From NCBI GenBank assembly GCA_036477795.1, contig JAZGDL010000209.1:1-22505 (forward strand): a DNA stretch of 22,505 bases, in the 5' to 3' direction. The notes beneath the pieces were generated by a model. It had not been told where the DNA came from and searched no databases. It saw nothing but the letters and a program-made list of their open reading frames with translations. Numbering within the stretch: the stretch's first letter is position 1; each line of letters starts with the position of its first letter. The position numbers and the translations under genes are program-made. This DNA is from JAZGDL01 sp036477795 (GTDB taxonomy: Bacteria > Planctomycetota > Phycisphaerae > UBA1845). Below, piece after piece: positions 1 to 7,115 of the stretch.

Positions 1-2
1 AT

Positions 3-173
3 CGGTTGGTTCTGCTGCTGTGGTCTTTTGAGGAGTTGAGCTACAAGGAAATCGCAGATGTTTGTGATTGTGCGATCGGTACCGTCATGAGCCGCCTGTA
101 CCGCGCCCGCCAGTTGCTCGTTGACAAACTGGCGGACTACGCCAAGTCACAGAACGTACCCAAGAAGGCTTGA
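3..173 (+). CDS. ECF-type RNA polymerase sigma factor, C-terminal part (region 4), cut by window start
   Basis: The open frame from the window edge encodes about 56 residues ending at TGA 171-173. It contains a typical sigma-70 region 4 helix-turn-helix: FEELSYKEIADVCDCAIGTVMSRLYRAR, with the conserved 'SYKEIA' first helix and the 'GTVMSRLYRARQLL' recognition helix seen in ECF sigma factors. Regions 2 and the linker lie outside the window. The next gene starts 3 nt after the stop and looks like its anti-sigma factor, which is the usual ECF arrangement. The product would direct RNA polymerase to a specific, often self-including, promoter set; its signal cannot be told from this fragment. The motif makes the family assignment firm, but the ECF subgroup is not determinable. 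Confidence 0.9.
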   Translation, partial: RLVLLLWSFEELSYKEIADVCDCAIGTVMSRLYRARQLLVDKLADYAKSQNVPKKA

Positions 174-176
174 ACC

Positions 177-992
177 ATGGATCGCGACACATTTCGCAAG
201 CACCTGATCTCGTTCGCTGACGGAACCACTGAACCCGAGTTATTCGATGAGGCTCGGCAGCACGTCGAACAATGTCCGGAATCTGCGGCGGATGTTGAGG
301 ACATTCGGCGGTTCAAGCGGAGTCTGGCCCGCATTTACGCCCAAGAGCAGGTGTCGCCGGAATTGCGGCAGCGCGTTCGCGCGGCAATCGGCGCCGCAGC
401 CCGCCCGCCCGCACCACGCATTTTGCGATTGCGAAGATGGACCGTTCCATTGGGGATAGCGGCAGCGGTCGCCTTCGTCTGGGTCGCGTCGCAGTTCGTG
501 CCCCGCTCCGACGGGCAACGCGGCGCCCCGTCAGCCGCCCCGGTGCAAGCCCGCTACGTCGGCGCTGTGCGCCAACGGCATAACCGCTGCACGAAAATGG
601 GCCCCACCCACCATCGGCAATCTTTGAGCCGGGACCTGGGCATGATCTCCGCCGTGTTGGGACGCGAGTTGGGCTTCCAGGTGGCCGCCCCCGACCTCAC
701 GAAAAAGGGATTTGAGCTACAAAGCGCTGATAATTGCGGATTCGCGGGCATTCCGGCGGCCCACCTTGTCTACCACAGGCCGTCGGATGGCCTGAACATT
801 TCCCTGTTCAGCACTCGCCGCTTGAATGACCTTGCCGCACAAGAGTTCAAGCGAGGCCGCCGAAATTACTTTGTCGCCCAAAACGTACGGGCTGCGACGG
901 TCCTCGCCTGGCACGTGGGCGACACCACCTGCGTCCTATGCGGCAAGATGGGCCTCGATGGTCTCATGGCATTGGCCGACGCGATCGAATAG
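177..992 (+). CDS. Putative membrane-bound anti-sigma factor, 271 aa
   Basis: The ATG lies 3 nt after the sigma gene stop, with an AAGAAGG-type ribosome site (about 163-169) inside the end of that gene, so the two are probably co-transcribed and coupled. Residues 1-75 resemble the anti-sigma domain of zinc-finger (zf-HC2/ZAS) proteins: an early acidic helix, then H-x3-C (HVEQC, residues about 29-33). The second cysteine of the usual H-x3-C-x2-C is replaced (CPESA), so zinc may not be bound. A hydrophobic stretch at about 90-106 (PLGIAAAVAFVWVASQFV) is the single membrane segment. The rest is a roughly 160-residue exported domain with several cysteines and a late C-V-L-C pair (TTCVLCGKMG), which could sense redox or metal; that is inference. 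The family call rests mainly on position and domain order. Confidence 0.75.
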   Translation: MDRDTFRKHLISFADGTTEPELFDEARQHVEQCPESAADVEDIRRFKRSLARIYAQEQVSPELRQRVRAAIGAAARPPAPRILRLRRWTVPLGIAAAVAFVWVASQFVPRSDGQRGAPSAAPVQARYVGAVRQRHNRCTKMGPTHHRQSLSRDLGMISAVLGRELGFQVAAPDLTKKGFELQSADNCGFAGIPAAHLVYHRPSDGLNISLFSTRRLNDLAAQEFKRGRRNYFVAQNVRAATVLAWHVGDTTCVLCGKMGLDGLMALADAIE

Positions 993-1068
993 CCGATACA
1001 TTTGTTGTGCCCGGTACCCCGGGTGCCGAGTTGCCGACCGGGAAGTTGTTGCAATTGAGTCGTCCCGG

Positions 1069-1098
1069 TTGCCCGCGCGTGGCGAAATGTGTTAGACT
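1069..1098 (+). promoter_or_regulatory. Candidate sigma-70-type promoter for the STN-like gene
   Basis: TTGCCC (1069-1074) and TAGACT (1093-1098) are 18 nt apart, and TGT sits directly before the -10, giving an extended -10 (TGT-TAGACT). The promoter lies in the 219-nt gap after the anti-sigma gene, about 110 nt before the ATG at 1212. The matches are partial, so this is a candidate only. The rest of the gap shows no gene. Confidence 0.35.
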
Positions 1099-1211
1099 TA
1101 CTATGGTAACGCTGATCCGGTCGCCGGTTCGCACGGCACGACGCCGAATGATCCCGCGGCGTCCGGCGTAGCGAGGATGCCACGGTGGATCGCCTGAAGG
1201 AGAGTCAGCCC

Positions 1212-2045
1212 ATGAAACGCCTGATATTGGCACTATGCGTGTCCGGTTTGTGCTTCACCCAGTCCAGCTTCGCCCAACGTCGCGGCGAGATTACGTTCAC
1301 CGCCAAGGAGCTGACGAGACGTGACACCGGCCGTCTTCGTACCGGCCTGCGCAAGTCACCGATCCGGGCGCTGCTGCTGAAACGTGTCAAGCAGATCCGT
1401 TGGGATGAAACCCCCTTCCGCGAGGTCACTGACTGGGTCCGTGCCCAAAGCACTGAGCACGGCAAGGTCAACGTCGTGGTCAAGTGGCCGGCACTGGCCA
1501 TCGAGAGTATTGACCAGGAAACCCCGGTCACACTGGAGATGGAAGACACCACGGTGGCCGAAGTGCTTGACGAGGTGTTGGACCAACTGACCGACCTCGA
1601 TCCGGTTACCTACATCGGCATCAAGAACAGGCTTAAGATTTCCACCAAGAGCGACATTAACCGCAAGCTCTACACCCGCATCTATAACATTGATGACATC
1701 TTCTTCGAAGTACAGAACTTCCGCGGGTCCCCGCAGATCGACCTGAACCAGCAGCAGCAGGGCGCCGGCGGTGGCGGCGGCGGCCAAGGCGGCCAGGCCC
1801 AAGTCCAGAGCATCTTTGGCCAGTCCGGGGGTGGTGGTGGCACTGATGATGACCAAGACAATGAAGAGGAGGACGACGAGCGCGCCGATGAGATCATGGA
1901 ATGGTTGCGCACCGTCGTCGAGCCCGATTCCTGGGACGAGAACGGCGGTCTGGGAACCATGGCCGTGTTCAATAAGCAGCTCACCGTCCGCAACACGCTG
2001 GAAGTCCACGAAATACTGGGAGGCCCGTTCCACCTCGACAAGTAG
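1212..2045 (+). CDS. Secreted secretin N-domain (STN)-like protein, 277 aa
   Basis: The start is placed at ATG 1212 rather than the upstream in-frame ATG at 1185. A GAAGGAGAG ribosome site sits 7-8 nt before 1212, and the protein then begins with a clean signal peptide (MKRLILALCVSGLCFTQSSFA, cleavage probably after SFA). Residues about 55-125 look like the short secretin/TonB N-domain: 'PVTLEMEDTTVAEVLDEVLDQL' followed by a Leu-Lys-Ile strand. A 'YNIDDIF' segment and a Gln/Gly-rich low-complexity linker follow, then an acidic run. The C-terminal part has 'WLRTVVEPDSWDENGGLGTMAVFNKQLTVRNTLEVHEIL', the pattern of secretin-related proteins in planctomycetes. No secretin beta-barrel is present, so it is not a full GspD. 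It is probably a periplasmic protein of unknown role. The preceding sigma/anti-sigma pair is in the same direction but 219 nt away. Confidence 0.75.
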   Translation: MKRLILALCVSGLCFTQSSFAQRRGEITFTAKELTRRDTGRLRTGLRKSPIRALLLKRVKQIRWDETPFREVTDWVRAQSTEHGKVNVVVKWPALAIESIDQETPVTLEMEDTTVAEVLDEVLDQLTDLDPVTYIGIKNRLKISTKSDINRKLYTRIYNIDDIFFEVQNFRGSPQIDLNQQQQGAGGGGGGQGGQAQVQSIFGQSGGGGGTDDDQDNEEEDDERADEIMEWLRTVVEPDSWDENGGLGTMAVFNKQLTVRNTLEVHEILGGPFHLDK

Positions 2046-2132
2046 CGGTCCGAATCAGGGTTGAAGACCTTGGCCAACACGCCGCCGGAAGGCGCCCGCA
2101 GCAGGTGCTTTCCGGCATGTTTCCTCTTGAAC

Positions 2133-2432
2133 TTACCCGTTGCTGATCCCCAGTGCCCGACGCACCTGCTCGATGGTCGTGTTTTCTATCCGCACCGTTT
2201 TTCGCGGCGTCGTTTTCCCCTGCTGGACCAGGACGTCGCGGCGTCGCACACCGATCCGCTGGGCCAGAAAGGCGACCAGCTCCGCATTGGCTTTGCCTTT
2301 CTCCGGTGGAGCCGCCACGGCGATCTTCAACCGTTCGCCCAGCACGCCCGCACACCGAGTCCGCGACGCCCCGGGCACGACCTTGACTGGTAGAAGAACA
2401 GCCCCGTCATTCCAGGATAGTTCCATCGGCAT
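2133..2432 (-). CDS. UPF0235 / DUF167 (YggU-like) protein, 99 aa
   Basis: The sequence has the YggU/UPF0235 pattern: 'LLPVKVVPGASRTRCAGVLGERLKIAVAAPPEKGKANAELVAFLA' near the N-terminus, then 'VRRRDVLVQQGKTTPRKTVRIE'. The key signature is APPEKGKANAEL with a later G-x-T-x-R-x-K. The usual family length is about 100 residues, which matches. The molecular function of this family is not established. There are two possible starts, ATG 2432 and ATG 2426 (MELSW...); on the minus strand the second is preceded by TAGAAT with 6 nt between them, so it may be the true, leaderless start. The gene is divergent from proC, with about 100 nt between them. In many bacteria yggU-like genes sit near proC, which agrees with this placement. 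Confidence 0.9.
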   Translation of the reverse strand: MPMELSWNDGAVLLPVKVVPGASRTRCAGVLGERLKIAVAAPPEKGKANAELVAFLAQRIGVRRRDVLVQQGKTTPRKTVRIENTTIEQVRRALGISNG

Positions 2433-2478
2433 ATTCTACTGCATTCCAGCCTGTATCGGGCGGTGTGGCCTCCACGGT

Positions 2479-2507
2479 TTGAGCGGATCGGATGCTCCCG
2501 ATACAAT
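2479..2507 (+). promoter_or_regulatory. Promoter for proC
   Basis: TTGAGC (2479-2484), a 17-nt spacer, and TACAAT (2502-2507) give four and five matches to the -35 and -10 consensus at ideal spacing. Transcription would begin near 2514, and a GGAGG ribosome site (2519-2523) stands 8 nt before ATG 2532. This gives a short leader of about 18 nt. Confidence 0.6.
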
Positions 2508-2531
2508 GTCCCACTGGTGGAGGGAATCCGC

Positions 2532-3350
2532 ATGCACACACAATACGAAATCGGCGTGATCGGAGCCGGCAACGCAGCCGAGGGAATCGTTCACGGTCTG
2601 CTGCGCAACAGCGTTCTGCTCGACGATCGCATCATCGCCGCAGACCCCAACCCAGACCGCCGAAAGGTCTTTCAGAACCGATTCAACATCACCGTCACCG
2701 ACGACAACCGTCACCTGGTCCAGAAAAGTTACATCCTCATCCTGGCCGTCAAGCCCCAGATTCACAAGGAAGTGATCGCCGCGGTGGCCGACCTGGTGCG
2801 CGAGGACCACGTTATCGTGTCCATCATGGCCGGCGTATCCACCGTATCCATCGAGGAGCAGCTCAGCCACATCCAGCCACGCGTTGTCCGGGTAATGCCC
2901 AATCTGGCCATGCACGTCGGTGCGGGAATGGCCGGCGTCCACCCCGGGCGCTGGGCCAGCGAGGCAGACCTGCTCCGCGCCCAGCGCATCTTCGATGCCG
3001 GCGGCAAGAGCGTTCACATCGCGGACGAAGCCCTCCTCGACGCCGTCACCGCCATCTCCGGCACCGGGCCCGCCTACTTCTACTTTTTCACCGAAGCCAT
3101 CATCGAAGCCGGCAAGCGGGCCGGCCTGCCCCCGCGCCAGGCTGAATTGCTGGCCAAACAGTCTTGCCTGGGAGCCGGCCGCATGTTGCTTGAAACAAAC
3201 GACACCCCAGCCGCCCTGCGTGACAAGGTCTCTTCCCCGGGCGGTACCACCGAGGCGGCCCTGCAATCGATGGGCCGGAACGGCGTTTTTGATCACATCG
3301 TCGAAGCAGTGTTAGCCGCCTTCAAACGGAGCCGGGAACTCGGACGCTGA
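2532..3350 (+). CDS. proC: Pyrroline-5-carboxylate reductase, 272 aa
   Basis: This enzyme catalyses the last step of proline synthesis, NAD(P)H-dependent reduction of 1-pyrroline-5-carboxylate to proline, in the cytoplasm. The N-terminal Rossmann motif GVIGAGNAAEGI (residues about 8-19) binds the nucleotide. 'LAVKPQ' and 'SIMAGVS' follow in the usual order, then 'RVMPNLAMHVGAGM', the 'AISGTGPAYFYFFTEAI' segment of the dimer/active-site domain, and the family signature SSPGGTTEAAL (about 234-244). The length is normal for ProC. ATG 2532 is chosen over the longer frame from 2463 because it has a GGAGG site 8 nt upstream and a promoter just before that. It converges on the glycosyltransferase gene, with an 18-nt gap and no obvious terminator. 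Confidence 0.97.
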   Translation: MHTQYEIGVIGAGNAAEGIVHGLLRNSVLLDDRIIAADPNPDRRKVFQNRFNITVTDDNRHLVQKSYILILAVKPQIHKEVIAAVADLVREDHVIVSIMAGVSTVSIEEQLSHIQPRVVRVMPNLAMHVGAGMAGVHPGRWASEADLLRAQRIFDAGGKSVHIADEALLDAVTAISGTGPAYFYFFTEAIIEAGKRAGLPPRQAELLAKQSCLGAGRMLLETNDTPAALRDKVSSPGGTTEAALQSMGRNGVFDHIVEAVLAAFKRSRELGR

Positions 3351-3368
3351 CCGGAACCCCCAACACCG

Positions 3369-5795
3369 TTAACCCGCCGCCACGGGGGTCGAACTGACCA
3401 CCTGCGACTCTGCGGCTGCGCCGATCGCGAATCCATCCCGTACAAAACCAAGCATCTCGCCCATCCGGGCCTCGTACGAATAGCGGTCGATAAGGGCTTC
3501 CCGCATTTCGGCGGCGTACCTCACACGCGTTTCCCGGTCCCCAAGAAAACGATCAGCCTTGGCCGCAAATTCCTCGGGGCTCGAAAACGTGATCTCGTCG
3601 AAGTGCGGCACAATGTCTTCTGCGTATTCGTTTATGGCATTGAACCGCAGGATCTCCACCATTGCCGAATCGAGCACCCGATGGTCCAGTCCGACCTCTG
3701 ACAGCATCGATTCAATGGCGCGCCGCGTCGCAACGTCGCCCAGTGCCGACAGCTCCTGCGCATCGGTGACCCCGTGCTTGTCGAAAAGGCCGATCAGCTC
3801 GCGGTACACCGGGCCCAGAACATCCCCGTCGGATCGTCGTGCCAGGAAGAATCCCGACGCCACCAGACCGTCAAACACTCGCTGATGCAGGAAACCGTAT
3901 CCGATCAGTTGCAGATTGATCGTTGACGCCTGGTAAACCCGCCGCAATTCGTCACCGTTCCGCGTTGTTCCGCGGGCGTAGCGCCCCAGACGGGGATGCT
4001 CGTTCCAGCCATTGCCCCACAGGTGAAATCTACGCCCGGTGCGGTCCGCCCAATCGGCCACCCATCCCAGGGCAACGTGACGAAACGCGCGATCGCCCAC
4101 GCGCTGCACCGCCTGGTTGATCTTGGCTATCTCTTCATGGGAGCAAGAGCAGGAACATTCCAGACACGTATCCACGATCGCCGGCATGGTCGGTCCGGGA
4201 AACGCCCGGCCCGCAAGCCAGCCGGGCAGCACCTTGGGGATCACCCGCCTGAAGACATGCCGCAGTTTCTCGTCCGGCAACCAGGACTCGACGGCGACCG
4301 CCTCTTGCTGAGGTGTTGCCGATGCGTGGCTAACGTAGGAGACGTCGCATCCGTACGAGGCTACATCGTCCGCACTGAGCAGCCCGGGCTCATAGGTATC
4401 GGTCGCACCAGCCATCGCACAGAACCGGCAGCGATGTGCGGGCCAGCCGAACTTCTGCCGCATTCTCACCGCCGCCATACCCATCAGAAAATCGTTCCAC
4501 GCCAGCCGCGGCTTCCGCGACTCATCGAACACCCAAGGTAGCGCGTCCTGATCCCAGGTGACCGCGGGGATCGCTTCATGAATGATGCTGGTCATCTCAT
4601 AGCGCATGCGGCTGAGCAGCAACACCACGTCGGGCTCGAATTCAAGCTGACTTTCCAGACAGGTGATGGGGTCCAGCGGCAGATGATGGTCCGGCTCGAT
4701 CAACAATCGCGTCTGATGCCCCAAGCCTTGCAGGGCGTTCAAGCAGTCGCGCATGCTGTATTGCAAGAAGGTCGTGTGCCGCGACGTGACACCAAGGATT
4801 CGCAGTGGCTGATCCGTGACCCCACCGTTCTCGTTCATCCTGTCAGCAAACCGGCGGGCCCAATAGGAGGCATCGTGCCCCGCGTAGCGCTGGGCGATCG
4901 CACTCCGCAAGGCCTCCGCCCGCCCCTGCCGGTCCACACCCACCGAGTGCATCACCGCATTCGCCCCGCCGCCCGACGGCGCGGTCAGACCGCCGCTGAA
5001 ACAATACCGGTCCGTCACCGGAAGGCGCACGTCTTCGTCCAACAAACGACGCAGCCGCTCGGTCACATCACCGCCGACTACCCACTTGACGCTTTCATCA
5101 CCCAGCAACTCCCGCCAGTCATGCAGATGAAACACAATCGCCACCGCGTCGTAGCTCGGCTCAAGCACGTACACCGCCGACGACGCCTCCAGAAACACCC
5201 GCCGCGTCCGCCGGTATCCTTCGAGAACCTCCCATCCCAGACCCACGCCCTCGAACAGCAACGGCGGCGGCAGAACGCCGATCTGCGTGGTGTTTACGCG
5301 GCCGCAGGCCAGCCCACGATGATCGTCCAACGCCGGCACCCAACGGGGAGGCCACACTGACGACACGTCTCGCACCTGAACGTTCCCGTCGTTGCATTGA
5401 TGCAGTTCAAACCGTTGGTGAGCCTCTTCCCATTGCCGCTTCACCGCCTCAGCCGCATCGGCATCACGCTGCGCCAGCGCTCGGACATTGGCCTCGAAGC
5501 GCCGCCGCCGCGAGGTCCATTGAATCCGCCCGCCGGCACCAGTACTGATGGCGTTGACCAGGCTGCTCACCGCCGGATCCTGCTTGAACCGGTCGTCGAA
5601 CCGTTCGATCAGCTCCCGGGCCGCATCGTACAGTCCCAGTTCCACCAGCACGCGGAGATACCCTATTAGCCACTCCGAGTTGCCCGGCGCCGCCTCAGCC
5701 AACACCGGCGCCAGCCGCCCGAACAGGTAGGGCTGCCCCGCCGCCAGGGCCACCCGAGCCAAACGCCCGATCGTCTCCAGGTCGATTGTCCCCAT
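3369..5795 (-). CDS. Large CgeB-like GT-B glycosyltransferase with N-terminal helical region, 808 aa
   Basis: The C-terminal half resembles the CgeB / DUF3880 group of putative glycosyltransferases. A Rossmann-type start (LRILGVTSRHTTFLQYSMRDCLNALQGLGHQTRLL, residues about 331-365) and 'FEPDVVLLLSRMRYEM' lead to the donor-binding pattern RVYQASTINLQLIGYGFLHQRVFDGLVASGFFLARR (about 619-654), whose His-x-Arg-x-Phe-(Asp/Glu)-x3-(Ala/Cys)-x-Gly is typical. The end has the usual 'FSSPEEFAAKADRFLGDRETR...MREALIDRYSYEARM' tail. Residues 1-130 are helical and TPR-like. A cysteine cluster C544-x2-C-x-C-x-C551 with H553, and a pair C456/C459, are unusual and could hold a metal or a disulfide. The substrate is unknown. 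It is a lone minus-strand gene between proC and the GNAT gene. Confidence 0.75.
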   Translation of the reverse strand: MGTIDLETIGRLARVALAAGQPYLFGRLAPVLAEAAPGNSEWLIGYLRVLVELGLYDAARELIERFDDRFKQDPAVSSLVNAISTGAGGRIQWTSRRRRFEANVRALAQRDADAAEAVKRQWEEAHQRFELHQCNDGNVQVRDVSSVWPPRWVPALDDHRGLACGRVNTTQIGVLPPPLLFEGVGLGWEVLEGYRRTRRVFLEASSAVYVLEPSYDAVAIVFHLHDWRELLGDESVKWVVGGDVTERLRRLLDEDVRLPVTDRYCFSGGLTAPSGGGANAVMHSVGVDRQGRAEALRSAIAQRYAGHDASYWARRFADRMNENGGVTDQPLRILGVTSRHTTFLQYSMRDCLNALQGLGHQTRLLIEPDHHLPLDPITCLESQLEFEPDVVLLLSRMRYEMTSIIHEAIPAVTWDQDALPWVFDESRKPRLAWNDFLMGMAAVRMRQKFGWPAHRCRFCAMAGATDTYEPGLLSADDVASYGCDVSYVSHASATPQQEAVAVESWLPDEKLRHVFRRVIPKVLPGWLAGRAFPGPTMPAIVDTCLECSCSCSHEEIAKINQAVQRVGDRAFRHVALGWVADWADRTGRRFHLWGNGWNEHPRLGRYARGTTRNGDELRRVYQASTINLQLIGYGFLHQRVFDGLVASGFFLARRSDGDVLGPVYRELIGLFDKHGVTDAQELSALGDVATRRAIESMLSEVGLDHRVLDSAMVEILRFNAINEYAEDIVPHFDEITFSSPEEFAAKADRFLGDRETRVRYAAEMREALIDRYSYEARMGEMLGFVRDGFAIGAAAESQVVSSTPVAAG

Positions 5796-5930
5796 AACTG
5801 CATATCGGAATCCGCTGGCCCCGAGGTATCGCCCGATTCAAACACCGCATCCCCATCAAAGGCGCCCGCGCCATGATGCGCAATGGACGTCGCACGCCCG
5901 TGTACCTACGATGGCAGTGCTAATCCACTG

Positions 5931-5989
5931 GTGGGTTTCCGGTCTGAAGCCCACGGATTGGAATCCGTGGGTTGCAATCCGTGGGTTGC
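5931..5989. repeat. Compound palindrome with tandem 14-bp direct repeat
   Basis: Three structures are packed together. The first is an arm pair GTGGGTTTC (5931-5939) / GAAGCCCAC (5946-5954), with one G-T pair. The second is a perfect palindrome with 10-bp arms, CCCACGGATT-GG-AATCCGTGGG (5950-5971). The third is an exact tandem duplication of AATCCGTGGGTTGC (5962-5975 and 5976-5989). The element lies in the 244-nt gap between divergent genes (5796-6039), which otherwise holds nothing I can name. It reads open in one frame, which artificially lengthens the next gene. Confidence 0.85.
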
Positions 5990-6039
5990 AGGAGAGACGG
6001 TTCCACGCTCCCTACCAGACCACCACGACGGATCCATCA

Positions 6040-6858
6040 ATGCTGTTCTCCGACTACACTCTCGCGCAAAGGCTCGAGGGCGCCGACGCCGCCGGCGCTG
6101 TCGAGTGCGTCCAAATCTTGGCGCGCCATCACCCCGAAATCGGAGCCGCCGTACAGCCCATCGCCGGCGGTTACGCCGTCTACGCCGGACCCGATTCACC
6201 CATCACCCAGGCTATCGCTCTCGGCATGCAGGGCCCCGTCACGTCGGCCGACCTCGATCAGCTCGAACACTTCTTCGAGAGCAGAAACGCGCCGCTGCAA
6301 ATCGAACTGTGCCCGCTGGCCGACCAGTCTCTAGTGGAACTGCTGGCCGCCGGGCCCTACCGCGTAGTGGAATTCTCCAACGTCCTGGCCCACACCATCA
6401 GTAAGCAGGAGTCCTTCAGCCTGACAAACGCCGCCGTCCAGCTTCGCGAAGTCGCCAACGCCGAAGTGGATCTCTGGGCCCGGATAATCACCCGAGGGTT
6501 CGTCGACGTCAGCCAACCGCCGCAATCATTTATCGACGTCGCTCAGGCCTCATACCACATCGCCACCGCGACCAGTTTCCTCGCCACCGTCGATGGTCAG
6601 CCCGCTGGCGGCGGCACCGTCGCCGTCTACGACAAGGTCGCGACCCTTTTCGGGCAAAGCACGCTCAAGCAATTCCGAAACCGCGGCGTGCAAACGGCTG
6701 TGATCGGCATCAGCCTGGCCGTTGCCGTCCGATCCGGCTGTGACCTGGCCATGATGTGCGCCCTGCCCGGCTCGACATCCCAGCGCAACGCCGAGCGACA
6801 CGGTTTTCGGGTCTGCTACACCCGCACCAAACTCGAAAAAACCCCGGACCTGACCTGA
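6040..6858 (+). CDS. GNAT-family N-acetyltransferase, 272 aa
   Basis: The C-terminal half shows the GNAT fold: 'ATSFLATVDGQPAGGGTVAVYDKVATLFGQSTLKQFRNRGVQTAVIGISLAVAVRSGCDLAMMCALPGSTSQRNAERHGFRVCYTRTKL'. The acetyl-CoA loop is FRNRGVQTAV (the Arg/Gln-x2-Gly-x-Gly/Ala position) and motif B is S-Q-R-N-A-E-R-H-G-F. The N-terminal half is less conserved and may be a second, degenerate GNAT domain. The acceptor substrate is unknown. The frame is open back to 5911, but that extension is encoded by the palindromic repeat (residues like WNPWVAIRG), so ATG 6040 is preferred: it begins a normal helix (MLFSDYTLAQRLEGAD). No strong ribosome site is visible before it. It appears to be a single-gene unit. 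Confidence 0.8.
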   Translation: MLFSDYTLAQRLEGADAAGAVECVQILARHHPEIGAAVQPIAGGYAVYAGPDSPITQAIALGMQGPVTSADLDQLEHFFESRNAPLQIELCPLADQSLVELLAAGPYRVVEFSNVLAHTISKQESFSLTNAAVQLREVANAEVDLWARIITRGFVDVSQPPQSFIDVAQASYHIATATSFLATVDGQPAGGGTVAVYDKVATLFGQSTLKQFRNRGVQTAVIGISLAVAVRSGCDLAMMCALPGSTSQRNAERHGFRVCYTRTKLEKTPDLT

Positions 6859-6934
6859 GCCGCCTTCAACGACGTTCCATTGGCCCTCCGCGTTCAATCC
6901 CCGCGCCTCGGTCGGCCTGATCGTATACGGACTG

Positions 6935-7000
6935 ATGGTGATGGCCCCGTGGTTGATCATCGTGTTGCTGTTGGCCTGTCTGGTAACGCCACTACGCGGA
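6935..7000 (+). other. Possible remnant of a small membrane protein, running into a heptamer array
   Basis: From ATG 6935 (TATACG 5 nt upstream) the frame encodes a very hydrophobic segment, MVMAPWLIIVLLLACLVTPL, then runs straight into the heptamer array at about 7003, which supplies the next 35 residues. It could be a broken or chimeric small membrane gene. A chance open frame is equally possible. The remainder of the 6859-7115 gap holds only the array. Confidence 0.2.
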
Positions 7001-7002
7001 GA

Positions 7003-7108
7003 GGTCGAAGGTTGGAATGTTAAAGGTCAAAGGTTCCAAGGCCCGACTATCGACCTTCAACCTTCAACCTTCAACCTTCAACCTTCAACCTTCGACCTTC
7101 GACCTTTA
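7003..7108. repeat. Degenerate heptamer array with inverted ends (unit CCTTCAA)
   Basis: The right part (7051-7108) is about eight tandem copies of a 7-bp unit, mostly ACCTTCA and then ACCTTCG. The left part (7003-7035) carries the same unit in the opposite orientation (GGTCGAAGGTT, AAAGGTCAAAGG). GGTCGAAGGTT (7003-7013) and AACCTTCGACC (7087-7097) are perfect 11-bp inverted arms. The array sits at the 3' side of two convergent genes and ends just before the stop of the DUF1570 gene. Confidence 0.9.
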
Positions 7109-7115
7109 GATGTGA

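Noticed and set aside
1356..2033. 225-codon minus-strand open frame over the STN-like gene
   Set aside because: Antisense shadow without ribosome site or recognisable motif.
2436..3296. 286-codon minus-strand open frame over proC
   Set aside because: Antisense shadow; proC is certain on the plus strand.
5911..6039. N-terminal extension of the GNAT protein back to ATG 5911
   Set aside because: The extension is encoded by the palindrome/tandem repeat and does not resemble GNAT sequence; ATG 6040 begins a normal helix.
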